From UBA4064 sp050179135 (lineage in GTDB: Bacteria; Desulfobacterota; Desulfobacteria; Desulfobacterales; Desulfatirhabdiaceae): a stretch of DNA of 20,305 nucleotides. Where the stretch lies: NCBI GenBank assembly GCA_050179135.1, contig JBFXFK010000086.1, forward strand, positions 1 to 20,305, given 5' to 3'. Both the position numbers and the translations under genes were made by a program. Below, in pieces: positions 1 through 8,673 of the stretch; within the stretch, counting starts at the first letter, position 1, and every line of letters starts with the position of its first letter. The notes below the pieces were generated by a model, which worked only from the letters and a program-made list of their open reading frames with translations, was not told the origin of the DNA and made no database searches.

Positions 1-2194
1 GCTTTTTGAAATTGTATTTTGCACTGGATGTCATGGCGCCGACCTTGATGGTAACGGCATCCGGCGGCAGGGCTTTGAACAGGTCCTCATCCGTTCGATC
101 ATCACCGATGGCAAGAAAAAAATCCAGACCGGGTTTCTGTTGAATGAGATGCGTCGCGGCCACACCTTTGTCATAGCCTTTCTTTTTTACCTCGATGACC
201 TTGTGCCCCTCCATTATCTGCAGAAATGGTTCGCTCGCCATCATTTCCAGGAGTTCTTCTTTCAGCTCCTGCAGGCGGACAAAGGCAAAATCAGCATCGG
301 TGTTTCGGAAGTGCCACGCCAGAGAAGCCGTTTTTTCTTCCACAAAGGATCCGTTGCAGCGCTCGACATACCGCTGCATCAGCGGATACACCGTTTGTTT
401 CCATTCCTGTTCCAGTTCGATTTCAACCGTCCAACCCTGTCCGGGCCTTTTCATGAACGCCCCATGTTCCGCGACAAGACAGAGATTCAGGTGACCAAAC
501 CAGTGGTCCAAGAAATCCTTTGGCCGGCCGCTGCTGATCACCACCGTGTTTTTGGAATCATCGGACAATCGATGCAACTGCTCGATCAGCCGGGATGTCG
601 GTTTGGCCAGTTCCGGCAGGTTGGTGATGGAGACGAGCGTACCGTCATAATCCAGAAAAATGGCCCTGCCCAGAGCCTGTTGATATTGATGGATAATGAT
701 TTTTTCGATATCCGTATTGATAAATCGGACTTCCATTTGTCTCTGCTCGTTTTTGATGAGTTCCAACTGATTTAAAAAATCATTCGTCCAGGCAAATACA
801 TTATAGGCCTTCAGTCGTATCTGCATTTGGCGGATACGCCGGGTACGTTCCGCCCCGTCCATTTCCAGCGCTTTGCAGATCGCATCCCCCATTTCCCTGC
901 GATCGCTGGGATTGATGATGATGGCCTCTCCCAGTTCGGCAACCGCTCCTGCCATTTCACTCAGAATCAATACGCCATCCGCATCGTTTTTGCTGGCCAC
1001 ATACTCTTTGGCCACCAGATTCATGCCGTCCCGAATCGGGGTGATCAGGCCAACGTGGCTGTAACTGTATAGCGCCACAAGTTTGTCAAACGACAGTGAC
1101 CGGTATTGATAGATAATGGGTCTCCAGTTGATGGAGCTGTATTTGCCGTTGATCCGGCCGACCGTTGCTTCAATTTCCTTTTTCATCTTCCGGTATTGGG
1201 GAATGGTATCCCGTGAGGGAACGACCACCATGTTGAAGATGACGCGATTGTGCCAATAGGGATATTTTTCAAGAAAATATTCAAATCCCAGAAGCCGGTT
1301 CAGAATGCCCTTGGTATAATCCAGCCGGTCAACCGAAAATATGAACTTTTTTGTTCCGACTTCCGACCGGATAGTGGCAATGTTCTTTTGGACCGCCGGC
1401 GACCGGGCTGCCTGATTGAATTTATCATAATCAATCCCGAGCGGGAATGCATCCACTTTGATGATGCGGTTTTCGGTTGAAATTTTTCTGAGGTTGGTTT
1501 CAAATCCCAATATTCTGCGAACATTTTTTAAAAAATGCTGCATATAATCGTTGGTATGGAACCCGATCAGATCAGCCCCCAAAATGCCCCGCAGAATTTT
1601 CTCCCGCCATTCGGGTGGCATCATCCTGAAAATTTCATATGAGGGAAACGGAATATGCAGAAAAAAACCGATATTGGCTTTCGGGAAACGCTCGCGTATC
1701 AGACCCGGCAGCAAAAAGAGCTGATAATCATGAATCCAGATCAAATCGTCCGGATGGATGGTCTTTTCAACCGCATCTAAAAAAAGCTGATTGGCCTTGA
1801 TATAACTGTCAAAATAATCATCATCAAAAACCGAAAGGGACGAGAAATAGTGGAAAAGGGGCCAGAGCGTATCGTTGCAAAAGCCATTGTAGTAGTTTCT
1901 GTGGGTTTTGGGATCAATGATGTTGACAGGATAAATTTCAATATTTTTCATCTTCGGGGTCAGTTCGGCAAAATCCTCGGGGGAATGGTCTGAACATCCG
2001 ATCCATGCAATTTTTTTTGCAAAATTGGCTTTGAAATAGACATCCATCCGTTGAGACAGGGTCAGCATGGCGGATACCAGCCCACCGGAATTCTGAACCG
2101 GTTCTGTCCTGTGATGCCGCCTGACCAGGCTGAAGGGGACCCGGTACGCGGCGATGACCAGTCTGTTAAAGGTATAGTTGTCCTGTTTTATCAA
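1..2194 (-). CDS. Bifunctional trehalose-6-phosphate synthase / trehalose-phosphatase, 3' end outside window
   Basis: The frame stays open from a TTG start at 2194 to the left edge (731 codons), so the C-terminus is missing. TTG was chosen because AAGGAGG lies 8 bases upstream and no ATG fits better. The N-terminal ~480 residues are a GT20 glycosyltransferase that joins UDP-glucose and glucose-6-phosphate. Visible motifs are the SGGL glucose loop, WIHDYQL, HIPFPSYE, SVDRLDYTKGI and TPIRDGMNLVAKEY. From about residue 510 a HAD phosphatase domain follows, with FLDYDGTL (catalytic DxD), SSGRP and GDDRTDEDLF, which would remove the phosphate to give free trehalose. The fusion (OtsA-OtsB type) makes a cytosolic compatible solute for osmotic or desiccation stress. 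The gene is divergent from the sensor kinase at 2708, and no regulatory site was recognised between them. Family assignment is secure; in vivo nucleotide-sugar preference is not readable. Confidence 0.95.
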   Translation of the reverse strand, partial: MIKQDNYTFNRLVIAAYRVPFSLVRRHHRTEPVQNSGGLVSAMLTLSQRMDVYFKANFAKKIAWIGCSDHSPEDFAELTPKMKNIEIYPVNIIDPKTHRNYYNGFCNDTLWPLFHYFSSLSVFDDDYFDSYIKANQLFLDAVEKTIHPDDLIWIHDYQLFLLPGLIRERFPKANIGFFLHIPFPSYEIFRMMPPEWREKILRGILGADLIGFHTNDYMQHFLKNVRRILGFETNLRKISTENRIIKVDAFPLGIDYDKFNQAARSPAVQKNIATIRSEVGTKKFIFSVDRLDYTKGILNRLLGFEYFLEKYPYWHNRVIFNMVVVPSRDTIPQYRKMKKEIEATVGRINGKYSSINWRPIIYQYRSLSFDKLVALYSYSHVGLITPIRDGMNLVAKEYVASKNDADGVLILSEMAGAVAELGEAIIINPSDRREMGDAICKALEMDGAERTRRIRQMQIRLKAYNVFAWTNDFLNQLELIKNEQRQMEVRFINTDIEKIIIHQYQQALGRAIFLDYDGTLVSITNLPELAKPTSRLIEQLHRLSDDSKNTVVISSGRPKDFLDHWFGHLNLCLVAEHGAFMKRPGQGWTVEIELEQEWKQTVYPLMQRYVERCNGSFVEEKTASLAWHFRNTDADFAFVRLQELKEELLEMMASEPFLQIMEGHKVIEVKKKGYDKGVAATHLIQQKPGLDFFLAIGDDRTDEDLFKALPPDAVTIKVGAMTSSAKYNFKK

Positions 2195-2540
2195 TGTGAC
2201 AGCCTCCTTTTTTAACAATGGTTGTAGATGAATCAAAATAACACAATCTTCCCCAAAAAGCTGTATGATATTCAATCGATAAAACATGATGCCCGGCAAA
2301 GCCGGGACAGGAAGGATATCCGGAGTATCACGACGCCACGCGGTCACTGGCGGAAGGCCAATGGCAGGAAGTCGATTGGGCGAGTTCCCGATCAATGGCC
2401 CGGTACGGACATCCCGGGTGATTGGGCAGTTATGTTTTTTTCGCTGATCCGTGATGGCCCATTTTTATCTTGAAAGCGACAGCATTTTCAGTTGATAATC
2501 CATAACGATGAACCAATCCGAGTTATTGTCAATGTTCAGC
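2195..2540. other. Divergent intergenic region, no gene recognised
   Basis: This lies between the trehalose gene (-) and the sensor kinase (+). It contains a perfect 6-bp stem with a 3-base loop (CCCGGC AAA GCCGGG, 2292-2306) and a GC-rich stretch at 2360-2425 with several CCCGG/CCGGG half-sites. An 81-codon open frame at 2228-2473 has no convincing ribosome binding site and no recognisable protein character, so I do not call it. The region could hold a structured leader or sRNA, but I could not match it to a known RNA family. Confidence 0.4.
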
Positions 2541-2648
2541 TATAGACTTTCAGAAAAATAATTTCGCTGCGTTATCGGTCGGGAATGGTCGAGAAAAGGC
2601 CTATTCCCTCCCTGCTGCCTTGCGAAACTAATTTTCTGAAAGTCTATA
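2541..2648. repeat. 108-bp palindromic repeat with perfect 17-bp terminal inverted repeats (family D)
   Basis: The ends at 2541-2557 and 2632-2648 are perfect inverted copies (TATAGACTTTCAGAAAA and its complement). The symmetry continues inward imperfectly, and the centre has a GGGAAT (2581-2586) / ATTCCC (2603-2608) stem. The left arm reappears at 15797-15848, with 31 consecutive identical bases beginning TTCAGAAAAATAATTTCGCT. It is a dispersed, non-coding, REP/MITE-like element with no open frame. It lies just upstream of the kinase start, so a false extended start at 2585 falls inside it. Confidence 0.8.
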
Positions 2649-2707
2649 TGATATCGGATGGTTCACTCCCATGGATGAAAACGGTATCCGAGCGTGAGGT
2701 TTTCCGT

Positions 2708-5311
2708 ATGAGCAATCCCACCATTTTGATCGTTGAAGATGAAGCCGTCGTTTCCGCGGACATTGCCAACAAGCTCCGGAAACTGGGATACGGGGTAACC
2801 GGTTCGACCGGCGCCGGCGAGGAAGCAATCGAGTTGGCCCGCCATCACCGGCCCTCCCTTGTCTTGATGGACATCCACCTGGCCGGAGCCATGGACGGCA
2901 TCGCCACAGCAGACGCAATCCGGCGGGAATTCCACCTGCCGGTGGTTTTTCTGACGGCGCATTCCGACAAGGCGACGCTCCAGCGTGCAAAGCTGGTGGA
3001 AGCGTTCGGATACATTCTCAAGCCCTTCGATGACCGAGAACTGCATACCCAGATTGAAATCGCGCTGTACAAGCACGCTGCCGAACAGCGCCTTCGCGAC
3101 AGCCAGTCACGATTGGCGACATTTGTGGCTGCAACCTTCGAGGGAATCATCGAAATCGATGCGGGTCGCATTGTGGATTGTAACGAGCAGTTTGCCCGGA
3201 TGCTGGATTACCCGTTTACGGAGATGACAGGGATGGAGATCGCCCGTCTCATCGCCCCCGAAGATCGCGACCGTGTGATGGCGAATATCCTGCAGGAACA
3301 GAAGCAGATTGGCGAATATGGCATGTTTCGAAAGGATGGCACACGAATTATTGTCGAAGCCCATGGCCATCTGCTGTCTCCGGGAAAGTGCCTCATCGCG
3401 ATCCGCGACATCACCAGTCAAAAAAATCGGGAGGAGAGACTCCAGAAGTTGAACCGGACCCTCAGCGCCATCAATCACAGCAGTGCGGCCAGGATGCATG
3501 CCACAGACGAAGGGGCGTATCTGCAGGAGGTCTGCAGGAATATTGTGGTGAACTGCGGGCACGCCATGGTCTGGATCGGTTACACCGAAAACGATGTCAA
3601 CCAGTCCGTTCGTCCCGTTGCCAGTGACGGTATCGATGCCGGGTACCTCGAAACGCTGAATGTCACCTATGCGGATACCGAACGCGGTCTCGGCCCGACC
3701 GGTACAGCCATTCGCACCGGTCAAACATCCATCTGTCGAAACATACGGACCGATCCCCTGTTTATCCCGTGGCGCGAGGATGCCATCGATCGGGGATATG
3801 CCTCATCCGTCGCGTTGCCCCTGAAAACGGATGGGCGATGTTTTGGCGCCATCAGCATTTACAGTAACCTGCCGGATTCGTTTTGTGAAGATGAGATCAC
3901 GCTGCTGACGGAACTGGCAGACGATCTCGCATACGGAATCACATCGCTACGGCTGCGGGCGGAACGCAACCGGGCGGTGGCGTCTCTGCAAAAAGCCCAC
4001 AACGAATTGGAACAGCGGGTGCTGGCGCGTACAGCCGATCTGCTCCAGGCAAATGAGAGCCTGGGTCGGGAAATGGAAGAACGCAGGCAGGTTGAGGCTG
4101 TCCTGCGGGAAAGCGAGGAGCGGCTGTTCAACAGCAATGCCACGCTTACCATGACCATCGACGGCATATCCGATCCACTTTTCCTGCTGGATGCGGAACT
4201 CCGGGTAAAACGGCTGAACCGGGCTGCCAGGGACTACTACGGATTGACCGGCAACCCGGAGGCGGTCGGCAAACGCTGTTTTGAGGCATTCCGGAAAAGG
4301 TCGCGTCCGTGTGAGGGGTGTGAACGTCCTTTTTCCGGGCTGCGGGACTATTCCGGATCCTATGAACGCAAAGGGATGGTGGACCCCGACAGGATCGAAC
4401 AGGTGTTTGTGTATCTGGTCCGGAATGCGTCGGGAACACCGGAAGCCACCATTGTCAGAATCGCCGACATCACGCAGACCAGAATGATGGACAGGCAACT
4501 GATACAGAACGAGAAGCTGGCTTCCCTGGGGCTTTTGGTCTCCGGGATCGCCCATGAAATCAACAATCCCAATAATTTCATTTTTTTTAACATACCGATA
4601 CTGCGATCCTATCTCCAATTCCTGCTGCCCATTGTCGATGAACACGCTTCGGTGCATCCGGATTTGATGGTTTTTGGCAGGCCCTATCCCGCTTTTCGGG
4701 AAGATTGTTTCAAATTGCTGAACAATATTGAACACGGTTCCACCCGGATTAACCAGATTGTGCGGAACCTGAGGGAATTTGCGCGGGAGCGGGGCAAGGG
4801 GGAAATGCGCCGGGTTGATGTGAAGCAGGTCGTTGAAAAAGGGATATCCATCTGCCTGGGACGCATCAATAAAACCGTAAAATCTTTTGAATCCAGCATT
4901 CCGGAAGGACTTCCGGAAATTTTTACCGATCCGCTGGCGTTGGAGCAGATTCTGGTGAACCTGTTGATCAATGCGGCGCAAGCCGCGGACAAGGCGGATT
5001 CCCGGGTAACACTGCGGATAACCGGGCAATCTGAGCCGGCCCGCGAAGTGATTATGGAAGTGAGTGATAACGGTTGCGGTATGGATTCTGAAACGCAAAA
5101 AAAGATTTTTGACCCCTTTTTCACCACCAAGGAATCCGGTGTCGGCACCGGCCTGGGTCTGTCCATCAGCCATCGGTTGGTGACCGAGCTGGGCGGGCGA
5201 ATCGAGGTGCAAAGCCAGTTGGGCAAAGGGAGCATTTTTCGGGTGCGACTGGGGGATGCAAAGGGCAAGGCCTTTATCACACATAAAAATAAGGAAAAGC
5301 TGGCATGCTGA
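2708..5311 (+). CDS. Hybrid sensor histidine kinase (REC-PAS-GAF-PAS-HisKA-HATPase)
   Basis: This is an 867-aa soluble kinase with no membrane segment. Domains in order: receiver (1-~125; acidic E10/D11, D55, T83, K105), PAS (~130-240), GAF (~275-455), a coiled-coil linker, a second PAS (~510-620) containing a CEGC cysteine pair, a dimerisation/phosphoacceptor helix with GIAHEINNP (His616), and an HATPase domain with NLLINAAQAAD, VSDNGCGMD, DPFFTTK and GTGLGLSIS. The N-terminal receiver suggests it both receives phosphate and signals. ATG 2708 was chosen over the longer frame from 2585 because the receiver starts there, a GAGG lies 8 bases upstream, and the extension lies in a palindromic repeat. 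It overlaps the next gene by 7 bases, and the two probably form one system. The signal is unknown; the GAF domain and the cysteine pair would allow redox or ligand sensing, but that is inference. Confidence 0.93.
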   Translation: MSNPTILIVEDEAVVSADIANKLRKLGYGVTGSTGAGEEAIELARHHRPSLVLMDIHLAGAMDGIATADAIRREFHLPVVFLTAHSDKATLQRAKLVEAFGYILKPFDDRELHTQIEIALYKHAAEQRLRDSQSRLATFVAATFEGIIEIDAGRIVDCNEQFARMLDYPFTEMTGMEIARLIAPEDRDRVMANILQEQKQIGEYGMFRKDGTRIIVEAHGHLLSPGKCLIAIRDITSQKNREERLQKLNRTLSAINHSSAARMHATDEGAYLQEVCRNIVVNCGHAMVWIGYTENDVNQSVRPVASDGIDAGYLETLNVTYADTERGLGPTGTAIRTGQTSICRNIRTDPLFIPWREDAIDRGYASSVALPLKTDGRCFGAISIYSNLPDSFCEDEITLLTELADDLAYGITSLRLRAERNRAVASLQKAHNELEQRVLARTADLLQANESLGREMEERRQVEAVLRESEERLFNSNATLTMTIDGISDPLFLLDAELRVKRLNRAARDYYGLTGNPEAVGKRCFEAFRKRSRPCEGCERPFSGLRDYSGSYERKGMVDPDRIEQVFVYLVRNASGTPEATIVRIADITQTRMMDRQLIQNEKLASLGLLVSGIAHEINNPNNFIFFNIPILRSYLQFLLPIVDEHASVHPDLMVFGRPYPAFREDCFKLLNNIEHGSTRINQIVRNLREFARERGKGEMRRVDVKQVVEKGISICLGRINKTVKSFESSIPEGLPEIFTDPLALEQILVNLLINAAQAADKADSRVTLRITGQSEPAREVIMEVSDNGCGMDSETQKKIFDPFFTTKESGVGTGLGLSISHRLVTELGGRIEVQSQLGKGSIFRVRLGDAKGKAFITHKNKEKLAC

Positions 5312-6675
5312 CCCGCATTTTACTGGTGGATGACGAACAGGATTTCCTGGAAAGTCTTGAAAGAGGCCTTCTGATCAGTGGTTTCAAAAACATTCGGGCA
5401 GAAAGCGATCCCCGGAAAGCGGCGCTCCTCTTTCAGTCGGGTGAACCGGTGGATCTCGCGCTGATCGACATCTCCATGCCGGGAATGTCCGGCATCGAAT
5501 TACTGGAGATTGCCAAACGCTGCTGCCCCACGACCGAATGCATTATGGTAACATCCGCCGATGATGTCAGCCTGGCCGTAAGCTGCATGAAAAAAGGGGC
5601 CTTTGACTACCGGGTAAAGCCTTTTTGCATGGAAGAGCTGATGGTCGTGATTCATAAAGCACTGGAAAGAAAGAATCTTCTGGAAATTCAAAAGATCGGC
5701 AAGCAAAACAAGTCTTTTGATCTCAAGGATTCCAGGGCATTTGCAGCCATTATTACCCGTTCCGAAGGCATGCGTCGAATCATGAAGGAAGCCGAACTCC
5801 ATGCGGGCAGCGATATTCCGGTATTGATTACAGGCGAGACCGGCACGGGCAAGGAACTTCTGGCTCAGGCCATTCATAAGGCAAGCTCCCGGGCCAACCA
5901 CGCCTTTACGCCCATCAACATGTCTGCGTTGACAGCGACCCTCTTTGAATCCGAATTTTACGGCCATACCCGGGGGGCTTTTACAGGCGCTGTCCAGGAA
6001 CGGAAAGGCTATATCGAGATTACATCAGGAGGGACCCTGTTCCTGGACGAGATTGGAAGCCTGCCTCCCGAATCGCAGGGAAAGTTGCTTCGGGTGCTGC
6101 AGGAAGGTGAATATTTCAAACTGGGAACCAGCAAGGCTCAGGGAGCGGATGTTCGGTTTATTGCTGCAACCAATGTGGAACTGGATAAATTACAGCAACA
6201 GGGCCTGTTCCGGAAGGATCTTTTCTTCCGTCTGTGCGGCGCCTGGCTGGATTTGCCTCCTCTGAGAGACAGAAAGGAGGACATCGTCATCCTGGTGGAA
6301 GCGTTTTTGAAAGAACATGGGAACCACGCCGGCAAAGACATTGAAGAACCGGTTTGGACCATTCTCAATGCGTATGACTATCCGGGAAACATCCGGGAGC
6401 TCAAATCAATCATTCAACATGCCGTGAACCTGTCCCGGGGAAAAACGATCTCGGTCCATCATCTTCCCGCCTACCTGATGACACATTTATCCATTCATTC
6501 CAGAGCGTTGGTAACACTTCCCGGAAACGGTATCGCGCCGCTGGCCGATATTGAAAAAGATCATATCATCAAAGCCTACCGGCACACCGGCAACAACAAA
6601 TTGCAGACCACGCGGTTGCTGAAAATCAGTATGAACACCCTTCGACGCAAACTGCAATCTTACGGCATGTCGTAA
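5305..6675 (+). CDS. Sigma-54-dependent response regulator (REC-AAA+-Fis HTH), NtrC family
   Basis: This is a 456-aa protein. The receiver at 1-~120 has phosphoacceptor D55, T83 and K105. The AAA+ sigma-54 activation domain has Walker A GETGTGKE (177-184), the sigma-54 contact loop GAFTGA (224-229) and Walker B GTLFLDEIG (243-251), and the C-terminus has a Fis-type helix-turn-helix (~415-456). With GAFTGA intact it should remodel RpoN holoenzyme. The ATG overlaps the TGA of the kinase gene, with AAGGA about 10 bases upstream, so the two are translationally coupled. About 200 bases after its stop there is a near-consensus -24/-12 promoter, with a palindrome ~110 bases upstream of that promoter, so the genes at 7032-8372 are its probable local targets. 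Confidence 0.95.
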   Translation: MLTRILLVDDEQDFLESLERGLLISGFKNIRAESDPRKAALLFQSGEPVDLALIDISMPGMSGIELLEIAKRCCPTTECIMVTSADDVSLAVSCMKKGAFDYRVKPFCMEELMVVIHKALERKNLLEIQKIGKQNKSFDLKDSRAFAAIITRSEGMRRIMKEAELHAGSDIPVLITGETGTGKELLAQAIHKASSRANHAFTPINMSALTATLFESEFYGHTRGAFTGAVQERKGYIEITSGGTLFLDEIGSLPPESQGKLLRVLQEGEYFKLGTSKAQGADVRFIAATNVELDKLQQQGLFRKDLFFRLCGAWLDLPPLRDRKEDIVILVEAFLKEHGNHAGKDIEEPVWTILNAYDYPGNIRELKSIIQHAVNLSRGKTISVHHLPAYLMTHLSIHSRALVTLPGNGIAPLADIEKDHIIKAYRHTGNNKLQTTRLLKISMNTLRRKLQSYGMS

Positions 6676-6753
6676 ACAGGCAATAACGCCATACCATGTC
6701 CAAAATAGCACACAGCATAAATGGTCTAATTTAAGGAAGAATTTGTTTTCAGA

Positions 6754-6770
6754 TAGTCCAAAACGGACTA
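6754..6770. promoter_or_regulatory. Candidate enhancer (activator) binding palindrome
   Basis: TAGTCC AAAAC GGACTA is a perfect 6-bp inverted repeat with a 5-base spacer, about 110 bases upstream of the -24/-12 promoter at 6879. That is a typical distance for an NtrC-family upstream activating site. A related half-site, TGTCCAAAA, occurs about 60 bases further upstream at 6698. Position and symmetry are seen; binding by the regulator at 5305 is inferred. It is not followed by a T-run, so a terminator is less likely. Confidence 0.5.
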
Positions 6771-6878
6771 CCTGTACCTGTTTATCCCGCCTCAGAAAAC
6801 ATTCCTGCCGATTCTGATCGATAAATTATTTCATAATTAATCAAACAGATATCTATTTTTATTGCGCGATCCGAACAC

Positions 6879-6895
6879 CTGGCACTGTCTTTGCT
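6879..6895 (+). promoter_or_regulatory. Sigma-54 (-24/-12) promoter
   Basis: CTGGCACTGTCTTTGCT matches the RpoN consensus (TGGCAC, then 5 bases, then TTGCW) with GG and GC exactly 10 bases apart. Expected transcription start is near 6906, giving a ~125-base leader before the PilZ-like gene at 7032. The upstream gene encodes a GAFTGA-containing activator, which fits. Confidence 0.75.
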
Positions 6896-7031
6896 CAATA
6901 CTGCGTGGAGGTCTTGATCAGAACTGTCGATGCAGTTTCCAATATCGTCTGAGATGAGATCATGACTGCGACAGGGCGTCGCGGTCACAAATTCGATCCG
7001 GTTCCAACACAATTCACAGGAGTATGACACA

Positions 7032-7361
7032 ATGCCTGTTTCCGAAAACAGAAAAATTGGGCAACACTTCGACTACAAAATTCCGATTGTTGTTTCGCCC
7101 TTCAATTCAAAAGATTTCCGGGATGCGTTGTTGGTTGATCACAACAAAAATGGCATCACGTTTATATCAAAAAATGCCTTTTCCCTGAAAACAGCCGTCT
7201 TGATCCGGGTGAAAGACAGTTCATTGAAAGGTTCGCGCAACCGTGAAGTTCTTTCATTGCCGAGCATCCGGATAGGAGAGGTAAAAAAGTGCACAAAATA
7301 TATGGATGACGCATCCCCGGCGTACGAGATCGGGGTCAATTATTATTACAATGATTATTGA
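7032..7361 (+). CDS. Small PilZ-like domain protein
   Basis: This is a 109-aa protein. Its layout resembles PilZ domains: a beta-strand start (FDYKIPIVVS), then DHNKNGITFIS at the place of the PilZ (D/N)xSxxG motif, then FSLKTAVLIRVKD and a closing strand (YEIGVNYYYNDY). The usual N-terminal RxxxR that grips cyclic di-GMP is not clearly present (only ENRKIGQ), and the Ser of the second motif is Asn. It may therefore be a degenerate PilZ that does not bind the nucleotide. AGGAG lies 9 bases before ATG 7032. It is the first gene after the sigma-54 promoter. Fold assignment is moderate; function is not known. Confidence 0.65.
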   Translation: MPVSENRKIGQHFDYKIPIVVSPFNSKDFRDALLVDHNKNGITFISKNAFSLKTAVLIRVKDSSLKGSRNREVLSLPSIRIGEVKKCTKYMDDASPAYEIGVNYYYNDY

Positions 7362-7487
7362 CATCTGATCTCTCATTGTTCAGGACGGCCGGCTCTTTTG
7401 CGTGATGACATTCATAAAATCACCTCAGTCCGGCTAACCGGCTGCGGTTATAACTGACCTCTCAAAACCATTCGGAAAGGAGAAAAA

Positions 7488-8045
7488 ATGGCACAGGAGA
7501 AAAAAATCAATGGCATCAATGTGGATCAGTTATTCAAAACCATCGAGCAGGTTACGGGAAACCCGGAAATTGCGCTATTCCAATTTCGTGCAAACAACAT
7601 ATGGATCGACGGCACACACAATCGTGCGGCTGTCAAGGATTTCTATGGCGCCTTTAAAGAAGATACGTCACGGGAGCAATTGACATTCGAGATCGATGAA
7701 CCGCCTGTTCTGTGCGGGCAGAATCTGGGCGCAAATCCTGTGGAATATCTTCTCGTGGCCCTTTCCGGATGCCTGACAACGAGTCTTGTCGCTCACGCCG
7801 CCGCCCGGGGAATCCAGATAAAGCGGGTGGAATCCAGGTATGAGGGTGACCTGGATCTCCAGGGTTTTCTGGGAATATCAGAGGTGGTTCCCGTCGGCTA
7901 CAGGAATATTCGGGTGTTCTTCAAAGTCGAGGCAGACATTCCCGAGGATCAGAAGGAAGACCTTATCCGGATGGCTCAGAAATACTCCCCGGTTTTCAAT
8001 AGCATCGCAAAACCGGTACCGGTCTCGGTTCAACTTGAGAGGTAA
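7488..8045 (+). CDS. OsmC-family protein
   Basis: This is a 185-aa protein. The C-terminal ~130 residues fit the OsmC/Ohr fold: PPVLCGQNLGANPVEYLLVA, then LSGCLTTSL with the peroxidatic-type Cys95, and later YSPVFNSIAKPVPVSV. The second OsmC cysteine, normally in a CPxS-like motif, is replaced here by Ser167. An additional Cys76 occurs in VLCG. OsmC proteins with both cysteines reduce organic hydroperoxides; with one replaced, the chemistry may differ or need an external thiol. A strong AAGGAG sits just before the start. It is the probable second gene of the sigma-54 transcript, about 125 bases after the PilZ-like gene. The N-terminal ~40 residues form an extension I could not assign. Confidence 0.85.
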   Translation: MAQEKKINGINVDQLFKTIEQVTGNPEIALFQFRANNIWIDGTHNRAAVKDFYGAFKEDTSREQLTFEIDEPPVLCGQNLGANPVEYLLVALSGCLTTSLVAHAAARGIQIKRVESRYEGDLDLQGFLGISEVVPVGYRNIRVFFKVEADIPEDQKEDLIRMAQKYSPVFNSIAKPVPVSVQLER

Positions 8046-8126
8046 TGAATGTCCATAGCCAGGTTCGGTGGAAAACAGGATGTACGCCAAAATCATCATG
8101 GAAGTATATTTCAGGAGAAAACCATC

Positions 8127-8372
8127 ATGACAAAGACCCCAAAAGAAATCAAACGGGATATTTTAAGCAAGTTTCGATCCTATCTGGATATCCATGAAAC
8201 CATTCCGGCAAAATTGCAAATGAAAGACTATTTTCAGATGCTGACGTCACAGGAAAAAAGCAATTTCAACCAGGCTGTATCCGATTTGATCGATAACGGA
8301 TTGATTGTTATAGAGAACTATCGCATCCCATCCCTGGGATTAACGAACAGGGGCGCCGATTTAATTTATTGA
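8127..8372 (+). CDS. Small hypothetical protein, winged-helix-like
   Basis: This is an 81-aa soluble protein, not recognised by name. ATG 8127 is preferred over an in-frame ATG at 8049 because AGGAG precedes it and the extra 26 residues look random. The sequence is mostly helical and ends YRIPSLGLTNRGADLIY, a helix/beta-wing pattern common at the end of small winged-helix domains. It lies 81 bases after the OsmC-family gene on the same strand and could be the last gene of the sigma-54 unit. A DNA-binding role is possible but not shown. Confidence 0.65.
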   Translation: MTKTPKEIKRDILSKFRSYLDIHETIPAKLQMKDYFQMLTSQEKSNFNQAVSDLIDNGLIVIENYRIPSLGLTNRGADLIY

Positions 8373-8478
8373 ATCATTTGTTACCCGTTACAAAATCGCC
8401 CTCTTGGGCATTCATCATGGCTCCGGAATAAAGGGTTGAGGTTCATGTCCGCCTGGAAGACATGAGAAAGAATGCACT

Positions 8479-8635
8479 GTTGTCTGAACGGCACACAAAG
8501 AGGCTTCCATCCACCGGATTTTGGTTCTTCTGCAGCGTTACATCCGCCGATGCGTATCGGTAGACGTACCGGTGGATGTAACGCTGCAGACGGGTCAAAA
8601 GACAAGCAAGATGTGGATTTATTTGGTTCCGACAG
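8479..8635. repeat. ~157-bp MITE-like palindromic element, copy A (degenerate left end)
   Basis: The core is a perfect 16-bp inverted repeat, CTGCAGCGTTACATCC at 8530-8545 and its complement at 8574-8589. The right half (about 8576-8635) matches the right half of the element at 13306-13460 at nearly every base, ending GGTTCCGACAG. The left terminal repeat has decayed. There is no open frame of interest inside. It lies between the convergent small gene at 8127 and the arginase-family gene, the only content of the 8373-8673 gap, and may act as a bidirectional end structure. Confidence 0.75.
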
Positions 8636-8673
8636 ACGTAACGGCCGGCAGGGCTTTTTGACCCATTTGGCGT

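Noticed and set aside
2292..2306. Cyclic di-GMP (GEMM-like) riboswitch suggested by GCAAAGCC
   Set aside because: Only the short GCAAAGCC piece matches; the rest of the conserved core and the second helix are absent.
2585..2707. Extended N-terminus of the histidine kinase
   Set aside because: It lies partly in a palindromic repeat, and the receiver domain begins at ATG 2708, which has a ribosome binding site.
3947..5284. A 445-codon open frame on the minus strand
   Set aside because: It lies fully antisense to the histidine kinase, whose H, N, G1 and G2 boxes are intact; the antisense frame has no recognisable domain.
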